Positions 46,514 through 55,916 are shown, numbered from the stretch's first letter. The stretch is DNA of 64,000 nt from Pseudomonas sp. P8_241 (GCF_034008315.1 NZ_CP125377.1:1314001-1378000), one strand, 5' to 3'. Numbers and translations: made by a program. Notes: generated by a model not told the origin, from the sequence alone.

Positions 46514-47335
46514 ATGGACGCGCAAACCCTTCGAGCCCAAGCGTTTAAAGCCTTGCACGAACGCAGCGGCGCTTTTGTGATTCCCAATCCATGGGATGCC
46601 GGCTCGGCGAAGATGCTCGCCAGTCTCGGCTTCGAGGCGCTGGCGACCACCAGTGCCGGCTATGCCTTTTCCCAGGCTCGTCCCGATGGTGGTCTGACCC
46701 TGGACGACACGCTGGCTAACGTACGGGCGATTGTCGCTGCTACAGATTTGCCGGTGGCGGTGGACCTGGAAAACGGGTTTGCCGACGCCCCCGCCGATTG
46801 CGCCAAGAGCATTTTGCGCGCGGCAGAGGCGGGGGCTGTCGGTGGTTCGATTGAAGATGCGACGGGGCGTGAAGGCGCTCCGATCTATTGTTTCGAGCAT
46901 GCTGTGGCGCGTATCGAGGCTGCCGTGTCAGCCACCCGCAGCTTGCCTTTCCCTTTCACACTGACGGCCCGGGCCGAGAATTTTCTGCATGGCAATCCGG
47001 ATCTGGACGACACGATTCGCCGCTTGCAGGCCTTCGCCGAAGCCGGGGCCGACGTGTTGTATGCGCCAGGCTTGCGCAGTGCGGAAGACGTATTGGCGGT
47101 GGTCCGTGCGGTGGCGCCGAAACCGGTCAATGTGTTGATGTCTGGCGGCTTGAAACTCTCCGTGCAGCAACTAAGCGAAATGGGCGTCAAGCGCGTCAGT
47201 GTCGGCTCGGCGCTGGCATTGGCGGCATTGGGCGAGTTCTATCGCGCAGCCGAAGAGATCAAGACGTCCGGCACATTCGGCTTCACCTCGCGTTCAATGC
47301 CGTACGCACAGGCCAATCAATTGTTCAAAGGCTGA
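46514..47335 (+). CDS. Isocitrate lyase/PEP-mutase family enzyme
   Basis: Cytoplasmic TIM-barrel enzyme of the PEP mutase/isocitrate lyase superfamily, 273 residues. The metal-binding pattern is visible as VDLENGFADAPADCAK and GGSIEDATGREG; GAFVIPNPWDAGSAKML is the typical N-terminus. The KKCGH-type lyase loop of isocitrate lyase is absent, so it is not the glyoxylate enzyme. Candidate reactions are oxaloacetate or 2-methylisocitrate-like C-C or P-C cleavage; the substrate is unknown. CAGGAG precedes the ATG. Confidence 0.88.
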   Translation: MDAQTLRAQAFKALHERSGAFVIPNPWDAGSAKMLASLGFEALATTSAGYAFSQARPDGGLTLDDTLANVRAIVAATDLPVAVDLENGFADAPADCAKSILRAAEAGAVGGSIEDATGREGAPIYCFEHAVARIEAAVSATRSLPFPFTLTARAENFLHGNPDLDDTIRRLQAFAEAGADVLYAPGLRSAEDVLAVVRAVAPKPVNVLMSGGLKLSVQQLSEMGVKRVSVGSALALAALGEFYRAAEEIKTSGTFGFTSRSMPYAQANQLFKG

Positions 47336-47337
47336 CG

Positions 47338-48033
47338 ATGCGGTTCCGGTGGTGGCTGTTGCTGGTGCTGTCGATCATCGCTGCGGCGGGTGTGGGTGCC
47401 TGGCGCGGTTGGCTGGTAGTGCCACCGCAATGGAACCCTTGGGCACCGCTGGACGTGAAGGCCACGCCCAACCTGCTGACCCGCTACAAGCTGATGCGCC
47501 TGCGCGATGACCCGCAACTGTGCGCACAGGCCTTGAGCAGTTCCGGTTTGCGCGTGGCCCCGCAGGCTGACAGCCCTGATGCCAAATGCCCGCTCACCAA
47601 TGCCCTGCGCGTGCAGGGCGGCGAGGTAGCCCTGAGCAGCAGTTTCCTCGCCAGTTGCCGCCTCGCTGTGTCGTTTGCCTTGTTCGAACACCACGTCTTG
47701 CAGCCCGCCGCACAGACCGTTTACGGGCAAGCGGTCAGTCGGGTCGATCATCTCGGCAGCTTTGCCTGTCGTAACGTTTATGGGCGTGAAAATGGGCGGC
47801 GCAGTCAGCACGCGTCGGCCGATGCACTGGATATCGCCGCTTTTCGCCTGGCCGACGGTCGATCCATCAGCGTGCTCAAGGATTGGCCCAAGGATAACCA
47901 GGACGCACAGTTTCTAAGACAGATCCGCGATGGCGCCTGCGACATATTCAGTGTGGTGTTGAGCCCGGACTACAACGCAGCCCACCGCAATCACTTTCAT
48001 GTGGATGTCGGGCCGTGGTGGGTTTGTCGTTAA
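47338..48033 (+). CDS. Extensin-like family membrane protein
   Basis: A 231-residue protein with one N-terminal membrane anchor (WWLLLVLSIIAAAGVGAW) and a periplasmic extensin-like C-terminal domain: SVRVDHLGSFACRNVYG-type sequence (here VDHLGSFACRNVYGREN), SQHASADALDIAAF, and NAAHRNHFHVDVGPW. The SxHxxxxALD and HRNHFH pattern is the zinc-peptidase-like LAS fold, so peptidoglycan hydrolysis is possible. The start is two bases after the previous stop (TGACGATG), so the genes are coupled. Confidence 0.88.
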   Translation: MRFRWWLLLVLSIIAAAGVGAWRGWLVVPPQWNPWAPLDVKATPNLLTRYKLMRLRDDPQLCAQALSSSGLRVAPQADSPDAKCPLTNALRVQGGEVALSSSFLASCRLAVSFALFEHHVLQPAAQTVYGQAVSRVDHLGSFACRNVYGRENGRRSQHASADALDIAAFRLADGRSISVLKDWPKDNQDAQFLRQIRDGACDIFSVVLSPDYNAAHRNHFHVDVGPWWVCR

Positions 48034-48036
48034 GGC

Positions 48037-48657
48037 TCAGGCGGCGATGCGCAGGTTTTGCAGGACAATCGGGCGGGCCCAGCCGTTATCGAAATCGAAT
48101 TGTTTCTGTTGTTCTGCCAGTTCTTTCGGTGAGAACGGCGGGAATGGTTTGTCGAGCAAGTCGAGTTCAAATTCGGCGATCGGCAAGTGCAGCGGACGAG
48201 GTTGTGGTGCCGGGGTGATCTGCGCCACAGGCTGGCCGGCGTTAAGGACGATCGGGCGAACCCAGCCGCTTTCGAAGTCTTGTTGCTTCTGCTGGGCGAC
48301 AATTTCATCCGCCGGGAACGCTGGGAATGGTTTGTCGGCCAGGTCCATTTCGAACTCGGCAATCGGCAGGAACAACGGTTCGGGCGGGCGGACTTCGTTG
48401 TCCTTCACATCGCATTCACGCTGGGAAACGATGTGCGCCAGCAGGTCGCTGCCGACGGTAGGTTCAACCGGGCTGTCGAGATCGACCGGTGGAAAGTTCA
48501 GTGATTCAGGCAGCACTTCACCCGACTGTTCGGCCAGCGCACGGGCAAAGAAATCCTGCCAGATGTGGCTGACGCCGCTCAGCGTCTGGGTGTTTCGCAG
48601 GTTGTAGTCGCCGTAGGGCGAGATAAAACCTGTGATTGTGGGTTGAATGTCTGACAT
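48037..48657 (-). CDS. Hypothetical protein with a 47-residue internal duplication
   Basis: A 206-residue soluble protein of unknown function. Residues 93-139 and 154-200 are close copies: PLFLPIAEFEMDLADKPFPA against PLHLPIAEFELDLLDKPFPP, then QQKQQDFESGWVRPIVL against QQKQFDFDNGWARPIVL. The N-terminal third is unrelated (MSDIQPTITGFISPYGDYN). There is no signal peptide or membrane helix. It converges with the extensin-like gene, three bases apart, and is divergent from rsmJ. Confidence 0.85.
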   Translation of the reverse strand: MSDIQPTITGFISPYGDYNLRNTQTLSGVSHIWQDFFARALAEQSGEVLPESLNFPPVDLDSPVEPTVGSDLLAHIVSQRECDVKDNEVRPPEPLFLPIAEFEMDLADKPFPAFPADEIVAQQKQQDFESGWVRPIVLNAGQPVAQITPAPQPRPLHLPIAEFELDLLDKPFPPFSPKELAEQQKQFDFDNGWARPIVLQNLRIAA

Positions 48658-48750
48658 TTCTCTCGGTCGACGCTCAGCTCTGGCAAAATGCTCGATAGTT
48701 TTGTTATCGGCCGTTTTTGCCGATCATTAATTTTTTGAGCGTGTTTTCCG

Positions 48751-49533
48751 ATGATTGATCAACCCGCGGTGTGCCGCATCCATGTCGAGGCGCTGACCCC
48801 TGCGTTCGAGCCACAGGCCGGGCAATGGGCCGAGCGCCTGGGCTTGCCGCTGCAAGTGGCTGAGGGCGAGTTTGCCTTGCAGGTGGGCGAGCAGGGTTTG
48901 CAACTGCAACAGTTGGGGCCGGATGCGCCGGGACCGGTGCGGGTGGACTTCGTCGAAGGCGGTGCGGCCCATCGCCGTCTGTACGGTGGCGGCAGCGGGC
49001 AGATGATCGCCAAGGCTGTTGGTGTGGCGCAGGGCGTGCGTCCACGGGTGCTGGACGCTACGGCGGGGCTGGGCAAGGATGCGTTCGTGCTGGCCAGCCT
49101 TGGATGCGAGATGAGCCTGATCGAGCGCCAGCCATTGATTGGTGCCTTGCTTGAGGATGGCCTGGCCCGAGGGGCGGAAGATTTCGATGTGGCGCCGATC
49201 GTGGCGCGCATGCGTTTGCTCAAGGGCAATTCGATCGAGGTGATGCGCAATTGGGAGGGTGAGCCGCCGCAGGTGATCTACCTCGACCCGATGTTTCCGC
49301 ACCGCGAGAAAACCGCGCTGGTGAAGAAGGAAATGCGCCTGTTCCGACCGTTGGTGGGTGATGACCCGGATGCACCGGCGTTGCTCGAAGCGGCGTTGGC
49401 GCTGGCCAGCCATCGGGTGGTGGTCAAGCGGCCACGCAAGGCGCCGTGCATTGAAGGGCCGAAGCCGAGTCATGCGCTGGATGGTAAATCCAGCCGGTAT
49501 GACATCTATCCGAAGAAGGCGCTCAAGCCTTAG
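48751..49533 (+). CDS. rsmJ: 16S rRNA (guanine-1516-N2) methyltransferase
   Basis: SAM-dependent enzyme that methylates G1516 of 16S rRNA. 260 residues. The SAM site is [19 protein letters not shown] and the catalytic-type motif is [12 protein letters not shown]; the C-terminal [19 protein letters not shown] is a family hallmark. The ATG lies in a modest ribosome-binding context. It is a single gene followed by a REP pair. Confidence 0.95.
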   Translation: MIDQPAVCRIHVEALTPAFEPQAGQWAERLGLPLQVAEGEFALQVGEQGLQLQQLGPDAPGPVRVDFVEGGAAHRRLYGGGSGQMIAKAVGVAQGVRPRVLDATAGLGKDAFVLASLGCEMSLIERQPLIGALLEDGLARGAEDFDVAPIVARMRLLKGNSIEVMRNWEGEPPQVIYLDPMFPHREKTALVKKEMRLFRPLVGDDPDAPALLEAALALASHRVVVKRPRKAPCIEGPKPSHALDGKSSRYDIYPKKALKP

Positions 49534-49541
49534 GACCGAGT

Positions 49542-49641
49542 CGCCTTCATCGCTGGCAAGCCAGCTCCTACAGGTTTTGTGTCGGCCCCAGGATTTTGGA
49601 ACACCTCGGGCCCTGTAGGAGCTGGCTTGCCAGCGAAGGCG
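49542..49641. repeat. REP doublet in tail-to-tail arrangement
   Basis: CGCTGGCAAGCCAGCTCCTACA comes first and TGTAGGAGCTGGCTTGCCAGCG second, so the arms point inward opposite to the other doublets here. It lies between the convergent rsmJ and mexL genes. Confidence 0.88.
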
Positions 49642-49670
49642 TCAGCCCGGACACGCTCAAGCCATCAGGT

Positions 49671-50309
49671 TCACTCAGGCCGATAAGCCCGCATAAACAA
49701 CCCCACCACTTCCCGCACATGGCTCTCCGCCGCTTCACCCACCGGCGGCTCGCCGCAGCCGTACAGCAAACGAAAATTCCCCGCGCCCTTGAGCAGGCAG
49801 AAGAAGTGCTCGGCCGCGTTGTGCGGTTTGTCGATGCTCAACGCGCCGCTTTCGTCGATCTTGCTCAGCAAACGTTCCATGCCGAGCACCATGCGCTGGG
49901 GCCCGGCCTCAAAGAAAATCTGCGAGAGTTTCGGGTCCAGGCTGCCCAGGGTCATCATCAAGCGGTGCAGGTTCACCGACTCGTCGCTGTTGATCAGCTG
50001 ATGAAAACCGCGCGCGATGTTCAGCAGCACCGTTTCCACCGCCACGCCTTCGGGCAATTCAAAAAACAGCGGCGGCAGTTGTTCTTCGCACTTGGCCACC
50101 ACGGCGGCGGAGAACAGCGTCTCCTTGTCATTGAAATGGCTGTAGACCGTCAGCTTCGATACGCCGGCTTCCGCGGCGACAGCATCCATGCTGGTGTTGG
50201 CATAACCCTTGGTCAAAAACAGCGTTTTCGCTGCATCGAGGATCGCCTGGCGCTTGGTCAGATCCTTGGGGCGGCCCGGGCCATTGGGTGCTGAAAGATT
50301 GTTCGACAT
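49671..50309 (-). CDS. mexL: TetR-family repressor MexL
   Basis: Repressor of the adjacent mexJK efflux operon, 212 residues. The HTH is seen in AILDAAKTLFLTKGYANTSM and AAEAGVSKLTVYSHFNDKET; the ligand domain follows. It is divergent from mexJ with a 93-base gap holding a dyad operator, so it probably represses both itself and mexJK, as known for P. aeruginosa MexL. Confidence 0.9.
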   Translation of the reverse strand: MSNNLSAPNGPGRPKDLTKRQAILDAAKTLFLTKGYANTSMDAVAAEAGVSKLTVYSHFNDKETLFSAAVVAKCEEQLPPLFFELPEGVAVETVLLNIARGFHQLINSDESVNLHRLMMTLGSLDPKLSQIFFEAGPQRMVLGMERLLSKIDESGALSIDKPHNAAEHFFCLLKGAGNFRLLYGCGEPPVGEAAESHVREVVGLFMRAYRPE

Positions 50310-50327
50310 ATTCGCTTTTATTACTGG

Positions 50328-50363
50328 ACTGGTGAGTTTGCTATTAATAACATACTCGCCAGT
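50328..50363. promoter_or_regulatory. Dyad operator in the mexL-mexJ gap
   Basis: ACTGGTGAGT (50328-50337) and ACTCGCCAGT (50354-50363) form an inverted repeat with nine of ten matches and a 16-base AT-rich spacer. The right arm abuts TATAAT (50363-50368), the likely mexJ -10 box, so a bound repressor would block the polymerase. Confidence 0.65.
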
Positions 50364-50402
50364 ATAATTATTCCAAGCACCATTAGCGAAAGGTCCTTCA
50401 CC

Positions 50403-51503
50403 ATGTTCCGCTATGCCTTGCCCCTCGCGTTGCCGGTCAGCCTGGCATTTTTATTGACGGCGTGCGGTCACGAAGAGGCGCCGCAAGTCAGCATTCGTCC
50501 GGCCATGGTGGTTCAGCCAGAGCCTTCGTCCCAGGCAATGGAAAGCTATCCCGGTGAAGTACGCGCCCGTTATGAGCCGGACCTGGCGTTCCGCATCGGC
50601 GGCAAAGTCAGCCGACGACTGGTCGACGAAGGGCAGAGGGTCAAGGCCGATCAGCCGCTGGCGGAACTCGATCCCCAGGACGTGCGCCTGCAACTGGAAG
50701 CCACCCGCGCCCAGGTCGCGGCCGCCGAGGCCAACCTGAGCATGGTGCGCGCCGAGCGTGATCGCTATAAAACCCTGATGGAGCGTCAACTGGTCAGCCG
50801 CTCGCAGTACGACAACCACGAAAACCTTTACCGTTCTGGTGAAGCGCGTCTCAAACAGATCAAAGCCGAATTCAACGTTTCGACCAATCAGGCCAGCTAC
50901 GCCGTGCTGCGTGCGCCGCAGGATGGCGTGGTCGCCAAGCGTGCGGTGGAAGTCGGGCAAGTCGTCGCGGCCGGGCAAACGGTGTTTACCCTGGCCACCG
51001 ATGGCGAACGTGAAGTCCTGATCAGCCTGCCGGAACAGAGCTTTGGCCGCTTCAAGGTCGGTCAGCCAGTATCGGTGGAACTGTGGACGCAGCCGGACCA
51101 GCGTTTCGACGGGCGTATTCGCGAGCTGTCGCCGGCTGCCGATCCAAAGTCCCGTACCTTCGCTGCGCGCATCGCTTTCAGTAGTACCAAGGTACCCGCC
51201 GAACTCGGACAGAGCGCCCGCGTCTTCATACAGACCGCCGAAACCGTTGCGCTGTCGGTGCCGCTGTCGGCGCTGACCGCAGAAAGCGGCGTGACCTATG
51301 TCTGGGTCGTCAGCGCCAACAACACGCTGAAAAAGACACCGGTGCGGGTCGGTGCCTTTGGCGAGAAAAGCGTACCGGTACTCGAAGGCCTCAACGCCAG
51401 CGACTGGGTAGTGGCCGCCGGCGTCCATGTGCTGCTGGACGGGCAATCCGTGCGCCCGGTGGATCGCTCCAATCGCGTGGTCAATCTGGCCGACAAGGAG
51501 TAA
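50403..51503 (+). CDS. mexJ: RND efflux periplasmic adaptor MexJ
   Basis: Membrane-fusion lipoprotein of a tripartite pump, 366 residues. The lipobox is LTAC at residues 18-21, followed by a lipoyl half (LAFRIGGKVSRRLVDEGQRV), a helical hairpin (AAEANLSMVRAERDRYKTLM) and the second lipoyl half (VLRAPQDGVVAKRAVEVGQV), then beta-barrel domains. It links MexK to an outer-membrane channel; no channel gene is present here, and the P. aeruginosa pump borrows OprM. Confidence 0.93.
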   Translation: MFRYALPLALPVSLAFLLTACGHEEAPQVSIRPAMVVQPEPSSQAMESYPGEVRARYEPDLAFRIGGKVSRRLVDEGQRVKADQPLAELDPQDVRLQLEATRAQVAAAEANLSMVRAERDRYKTLMERQLVSRSQYDNHENLYRSGEARLKQIKAEFNVSTNQASYAVLRAPQDGVVAKRAVEVGQVVAAGQTVFTLATDGEREVLISLPEQSFGRFKVGQPVSVELWTQPDQRFDGRIRELSPAADPKSRTFAARIAFSSTKVPAELGQSARVFIQTAETVALSVPLSALTAESGVTYVWVVSANNTLKKTPVRVGAFGEKSVPVLEGLNASDWVVAAGVHVLLDGQSVRPVDRSNRVVNLADKE

Positions 51504-51509
51504 TCCCCG

Positions 51510-54500
51510 ATGGGTTTCAATCTTTCTGCCTGGGCGCTGCGCAATCGCCAGATCGTCCTGTTCCTGATGCTCTTGCTCGCCATCGTCGGCGCTCTTTCCT
51601 ACACCAAGCTCGGCCAAAGTGAAGACCCGCCGTTCACCTTCAAAGCCATGGTGATCCGCACCAACTGGCCGGGGGCGACCGCCGAGGAAGTCTCGCGCCA
51701 GGTTACCGAGCGCATTGAAAAGAAACTGATGGAAACCGGCGAGTACGATCGCATCGTTTCTTTCTCTCGCCCCGGTGAATCCCAAGTGACCTTCATCGCC
51801 CGTGACTCCATGCATTCGGTGGAGGTTCCGGAGCTCTGGTATCAGGTGCGCAAGAAGGTCAGCGACATTCGCCATACCTTGCCGCCGGGCATTCAAGGGC
51901 CGTTTTTCAACGATGAATTCGGCACCACCTTCGGCAACATCTACGCCCTGACCGGCGAGGGTTTCGACTACGCCGTGCTCAAGGATTACGCCGACCGCAT
52001 CCAGATCCAGTTGCAACGGGTCAAGGACGTGGGCAAGGTCGAGTTGCTCGGCCTGCAGGACGAGAAAATCTGGATCGAGTTGTCGAACGTCAAACTCGCC
52101 ACCCTCGGCCTGCCACTGGCGGCGGTACAGCAGGCGCTTGAAGAGCAGAATGCGGTGTCTACGGCGGGCTTCTTCGAAACCAGCAGCGAGCGATTGCAGT
52201 TACGGGTAACGGGGAATTTTCAGACGGTTGACGAGATCAAGAATTTCCCGATCCGCGTCGCAGATCGTACGTTCCGTATCTCCGATGTGGCCGATGTGCG
52301 CCGTGGCTTCAATGATCCACCGGCACCGCGCATGCGCTTCATGGCCGAGAACGCTATCGGTCTTGCGGTCGCGATGAAGGACGGCGGCGATATTCTGGTG
52401 CTGGGCAAGGCGCTGGAAATCGAGTTCGACCGCATCCAGAAAGACCTTCCGATCGGCATGCAGCTGCGCAAGGTGTCCGATCAACCAGCCGCGGTGAAGA
52501 CCGGTGTCGGCGAATTTGTCCAGGTGTTGGTCGAAGCATTGGCCATCGTGTTGCTGGTGAGTTTTTTCTCCCTCGGCGTGCGCACCGGCATGGTGGTCGC
52601 CCTGGCGATTCCGCTGGTGTTGGCCATGACGTTTGCCTGCATGTATTACCTGGGCATCGGTCTGCACAAGATTTCCCTTGGTGCGTTGGTTTTGGCGCTG
52701 GGCCTGCTGGTGGATGACGCCATCATTGCCGTGGAAATGATGGCGATCAAAATGGAGCAGGGCTTCGACCGGGTCAAAGCGGCGAGCTATGCCTGGACCA
52801 GTACCGCGTTCCCGATGCTCACCGGCACGCTGATCACCGCGGCCGGTTTTCTGCCGATTGCCACGGCGCAATCGGGCACTGGCGAATACACCCGTTCGAT
52901 CTTCGAGGTGGTCACCATCGCGCTGTTGGCATCGTGGGTGGCGGCGGTGCTGTTCGTGCCTTATCTGGGGGAAAAACTCCTGCCGGACCTGGCGAAAATT
53001 CATGCGGCGAAACACGGCCCTGGCCAGCCAGATCCTTACGCCACGCCGTTCTATCAGCGTGTCCGGCGTGTGGTGGAGTGGTGTGTGCGCTGGCGTAAAA
53101 CCGTGATCACGGCGACCGTGGTGTTGTTCATTGCCTCCATCGTGCTGTTCCGTTTTGTTCCGCAGCAGTTCTTCCCGGCGTCCGGCCGACTGGAGTTGAT
53201 GGTCGACCTGAAACTCGCCGAAGGCGCTTCCTTGAGCAACACCGCCGAGGAGGTCAAACGTCTCGAAGCATTGCTCAAGGACAAGGCAGGGATCGATAAC
53301 TACGTGGCCTACGTCGGCACCGGTTCGCCGCGTTTTTACCTGCCGCTGGATCAACAACTGCCTGCCCCGAGCTTCGCCCAGTTTGTCGTGCTGGCCAAGA
53401 CCATCGAGGATCGCGAACCTCTGCGCACCTGGTTGATCTCAACGCTCAACGAACAGTTCCCGACCCTGCGCTCGCGGGTCACACGCCTGGAAAACGGTCC
53501 GCCGGTAGGTTATCCGGTGCAGTTTCGGGTCACGGGTGAACACATCGAGGAAGTCCGCGCTCTGGCACGCAAAGTCGCCGCCAAGGTTCGGGAAAATCCG
53601 CATGTGGTCAACGTTCACCTCGATTGGGAAGAACCGAGCAAAGTCGTTTATCTGAACATCGATCAGGACCGCGCCCGAGCATTGGGCGTGAGCACGGCGA
53701 ACCTGTCGAAGTTCTTGCAAAGTTCGCTGACCGGTTCCAGCGTCAGTCAGTACCGCGAAGACAACGAGTTGATCGAGATCCTGCTGCGCGGCACGGTGCA
53801 TGAACGCACGGAGCTGTCGTTGCTGCCGAGCCTGGCGATACCGACGGACAACGGTCGCAGCGTGGCGTTGTCGCAGATAGCGACCCTGGAATACGGCTTC
53901 GAAGAAGGCGTGATCTGGCATCGCAATCGGCTACCTAACGTGACGGTGCGGGCCGATATTTATGGCAAGGAGCAGCCGGCAACGTTGGTGCAGCAAATCA
54001 TGCCGACGCTTGATCCGATCCGCGCTGAATTGCCGGATGGGTATTTGCTGGATGTCGGTGGCACGGTGGAGGATTCGACGCGCGGACAGAACTCGGTGAA
54101 GGCCGGGGTGCCGTTGTTCATCGTGGTGGTGTTGACGTTGCTGATGCTGCAATTGCGCAGTTTCTCACGCACGGCGATGGTGTTTCTGACGGCCCCGTTG
54201 GGGCTGATCGGCGTGACGCTGTTCCTGATGGTGTTCCGTCAGCCGTTCGGGTTTGTGGCCATGCTCGGGACGATTGCATTGTCGGGGATGATCATGCGCA
54301 ACTCGGTGATTCTGGTCGATCAGATCGAGCAAGATATCGCGGCGGGGCTCAAGCCTTGGCAGGCAATTATCGAGGCGACGGTGCGGCGGTTCCGGCCGAT
54401 TGTACTGACGGCGCTGGCGGCGGTGTTGGCGATGATTCCGTTGTCGCGCAGTGTGTTCTTCGGGCCGATGGCGGTGGCGATCATGGGCGGGTTGATTGTG

Positions 54501-54575
54501 GCGACGGCGTTGACGCTGCTGTTTTTGCCGGCGCTCTATGCGGCCTGGTTTCGGGTTCGCAAAGAGTCGGATTGA
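51510..54575 (+). CDS. mexK: RND efflux transporter MexK
   Basis: Inner-membrane proton-driven drug exporter, 1021 residues, the usual RND length. Twelve membrane helices around two large periplasmic loops are expected; the proton-relay aspartates are in GLLVDDAIIAVEMM in helix 4, and the N-terminus FNLSAWALRNRQIVLFLMLL is typical. It starts six bases after mexJ. P. aeruginosa MexJK exports triclosan and erythromycin; specificity here is unknown. The C-terminus ends ALYAAWFRVRKESD. Confidence 0.94.
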   Translation: MGFNLSAWALRNRQIVLFLMLLLAIVGALSYTKLGQSEDPPFTFKAMVIRTNWPGATAEEVSRQVTERIEKKLMETGEYDRIVSFSRPGESQVTFIARDSMHSVEVPELWYQVRKKVSDIRHTLPPGIQGPFFNDEFGTTFGNIYALTGEGFDYAVLKDYADRIQIQLQRVKDVGKVELLGLQDEKIWIELSNVKLATLGLPLAAVQQALEEQNAVSTAGFFETSSERLQLRVTGNFQTVDEIKNFPIRVADRTFRISDVADVRRGFNDPPAPRMRFMAENAIGLAVAMKDGGDILVLGKALEIEFDRIQKDLPIGMQLRKVSDQPAAVKTGVGEFVQVLVEALAIVLLVSFFSLGVRTGMVVALAIPLVLAMTFACMYYLGIGLHKISLGALVLALGLLVDDAIIAVEMMAIKMEQGFDRVKAASYAWTSTAFPMLTGTLITAAGFLPIATAQSGTGEYTRSIFEVVTIALLASWVAAVLFVPYLGEKLLPDLAKIHAAKHGPGQPDPYATPFYQRVRRVVEWCVRWRKTVITATVVLFIASIVLFRFVPQQFFPASGRLELMVDLKLAEGASLSNTAEEVKRLEALLKDKAGIDNYVAYVGTGSPRFYLPLDQQLPAPSFAQFVVLAKTIEDREPLRTWLISTLNEQFPTLRSRVTRLENGPPVGYPVQFRVTGEHIEEVRALARKVAAKVRENPHVVNVHLDWEEPSKVVYLNIDQDRARALGVSTANLSKFLQSSLTGSSVSQYREDNELIEILLRGTVHERTELSLLPSLAIPTDNGRSVALSQIATLEYGFEEGVIWHRNRLPNVTVRADIYGKEQPATLVQQIMPTLDPIRAELPDGYLLDVGGTVEDSTRGQNSVKAGVPLFIVVVLTLLMLQLRSFSRTAMVFLTAPLGLIGVTLFLMVFRQPFGFVAMLGTIALSGMIMRNSVILVDQIEQDIAAGLKPWQAIIEATVRRFRPIVLTALAAVLAMIPLSRSVFFGPMAVAIMGGLIVATALTLLFLPALYAAWFRVRKESD

Positions 54576-54583
54576 TGGTTTGA

Positions 54584-54624
54584 CCTTGGCGGCCTTCGGG
54601 CCGACCAGGTTCATTGGGTTTTTT
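54584..54624 (+). terminator. Probable terminator after mexK
   Basis: CCTTGGCGGCC and GGCCGACCAGG pair with two mismatches around a TTCG tetraloop; a run of six T follows nine bases later. Fair but not perfect. Confidence 0.6.
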
Positions 54625-54629
54625 GTTGG

Positions 54630-55015
54630 CTGAGAGGGTGAGTGCATATCCGTTTTTTCGGTAACGGCCACTTTTGGTTTCGCCCTTACGGCGACTCACT
54701 TTTTTTTCAAACCCCTCCAAAAAAGTAAGCAAAAAAAGGCTCGCCCCTGACGTCCGGCCCCTCGCTGAGGCTCGGTGTTCCTTCGCTCCGGCATTCATCC
54801 GGGGGCATCGCCTCCGGTCGGCTTCGCTTCGACCTCCTCTCGATGTGTTCGACTTCGTCGAACGGCGCTTCGCGCCCACCCCCGGATGAACACCTCCACT
54901 CAGCCTTCCGACGGGGCGGGTGGATCAGGATCAAAAGCTGAAGGCGAGCTAACGCTCGGCCTGATGAGTGGTGAAGAGCTTGGTGTACGCTGTTCTGCCT
55001 TTGCTCTTCTGTAGG
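54630..55015. repeat. Long non-coding dispersed-type repeat
   Basis: This stretch has no real gene. It holds back-to-back structures: CCGTTTTTTCGGTAACGG, ACTTTTTTTTCAAACCCCTCC followed by AAAAAAGT, then a GC-rich block with TTCGACTTCGTCGAA and a near-palindromic GGGGGCATCGCC...CACCCCC region. I recognise the style from long intergenic repeats scattered in P. fluorescens genomes (families named R178/R200 in SBW25), but cannot confirm the family here. Open frames crossing it lack ribosome-binding sites. Confidence 0.55.
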
Positions 55016-55095
55016 GGCGAGCCTGCTCCGGGCGGCGTTCCGACGGTGGCGGCCTGTCAGCCGACCAATCTCTCAAAGATGTATCCAATCCTATT

Positions 55096-55183
55096 GTGGG
55101 AGCGAGCCTGCTCGCGATGAGGTCATGTCAGTCGACATCAACTTGGCTGACATACCGCACTCGCGAGCAGGCTCGCTCCCACA
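55096..55183. repeat. REP doublet, TGTGGGAGC class
   Basis: TGTGGGAGCGAGCCTGCTCG and CGAGCAGGCTCGCTCCCACA are perfect complements. A lone partial copy (TGTAGGGGCGAGCCTGCTC) lies at 55011-55029. Confidence 0.9.
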
Positions 55184-55199
55184 GGATTTGTATTGCAGT

Positions 55200-55889
55200 T
55201 TAGAGCGTACCAAACACCTTCTTCGCCAAACTGGTTGCCGCCGCCGCCGGGTTCTGGCGCAGGGTTTCTTCCTGTTTGCCGATCATTTCGAACAAGCCGT
55301 TCAGCGCCTGTTCGGTGACGTAGTTTTCGACGTTGGCGTTTTTCGCATCGACCACGCCCATGGTCGCCGCTTGCCCTGCGAACGAGTTGTACTGCTGGAC
55401 GAGACCCACTTGGTCGGTGGCCTGCTTGACGATGGGCAGGAACCTGGCGCGGATTTGTTCGCGGCTGGTTTTGTTCAGGTACTGGGTGGCCGAATCGTTG
55501 CCGCCGCTGAGGATGCCCTTGGCATCTTCCACGGTCATTTTCTTCACGGCGTCCACAAGGATTGGTTGGGCCTGGGTCACGGCGGTTTCCGCCGCTTTGT
55601 TCATGCTGGCTTCCAGTTGATCAACCTGATCACCCATGCCGAACTGTTTCATTTTGCTGGCGACTTTGCCCAACTTGCCCGGCAGTTCGATTTTTACATC
55701 CGGGTTGTTGCTGAACCCACCTGGTGTGCCAAGTTGTTTAACAGCCAATTGCGCGCCTTGGGTCAGGGCGTCCTTAAGCCCGCCGGTGGCGTCTTTTTGT
55801 GACAGGTCGGTGAGTGCCAAAGCCATGGCGTTGGCACTGATCATCAAACCCGCACACAGGCCGGCGAAGCGAAGGGTAGAGCGGAGCAT
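55200..55889 (-). CDS. DUF4197 periplasmic protein
   Basis: A 229-residue protein with Sec signal peptide (MLRSTLRFAGLCAGLMISAN, cleavage after ANAMA) and the DUF4197 helical domain (GLKDALTQGAQLAVKQLGTP, DSATQYLNKTSREQIRARF). The family is periplasmic and of unknown function. AAGGAAG precedes the ATG. It follows ybaY in the same direction 27 bases apart, so the two may be co-transcribed. Confidence 0.88.
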   Translation of the reverse strand: MLRSTLRFAGLCAGLMISANAMALALTDLSQKDATGGLKDALTQGAQLAVKQLGTPGGFSNNPDVKIELPGKLGKVASKMKQFGMGDQVDQLEASMNKAAETAVTQAQPILVDAVKKMTVEDAKGILSGGNDSATQYLNKTSREQIRARFLPIVKQATDQVGLVQQYNSFAGQAATMGVVDAKNANVENYVTEQALNGLFEMIGKQEETLRQNPAAAATSLAKKVFGTL

Positions 55890-55916
55890 GCAAGCTTCCT
55901 TGTTCGTAAGAGGTAT

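Noticed and set aside
54775..55014. Open frames of 70-80 codons within the region after mexK.
   Set aside because: They cross the nested hairpins of the dispersed-type repeat and have no start signals.
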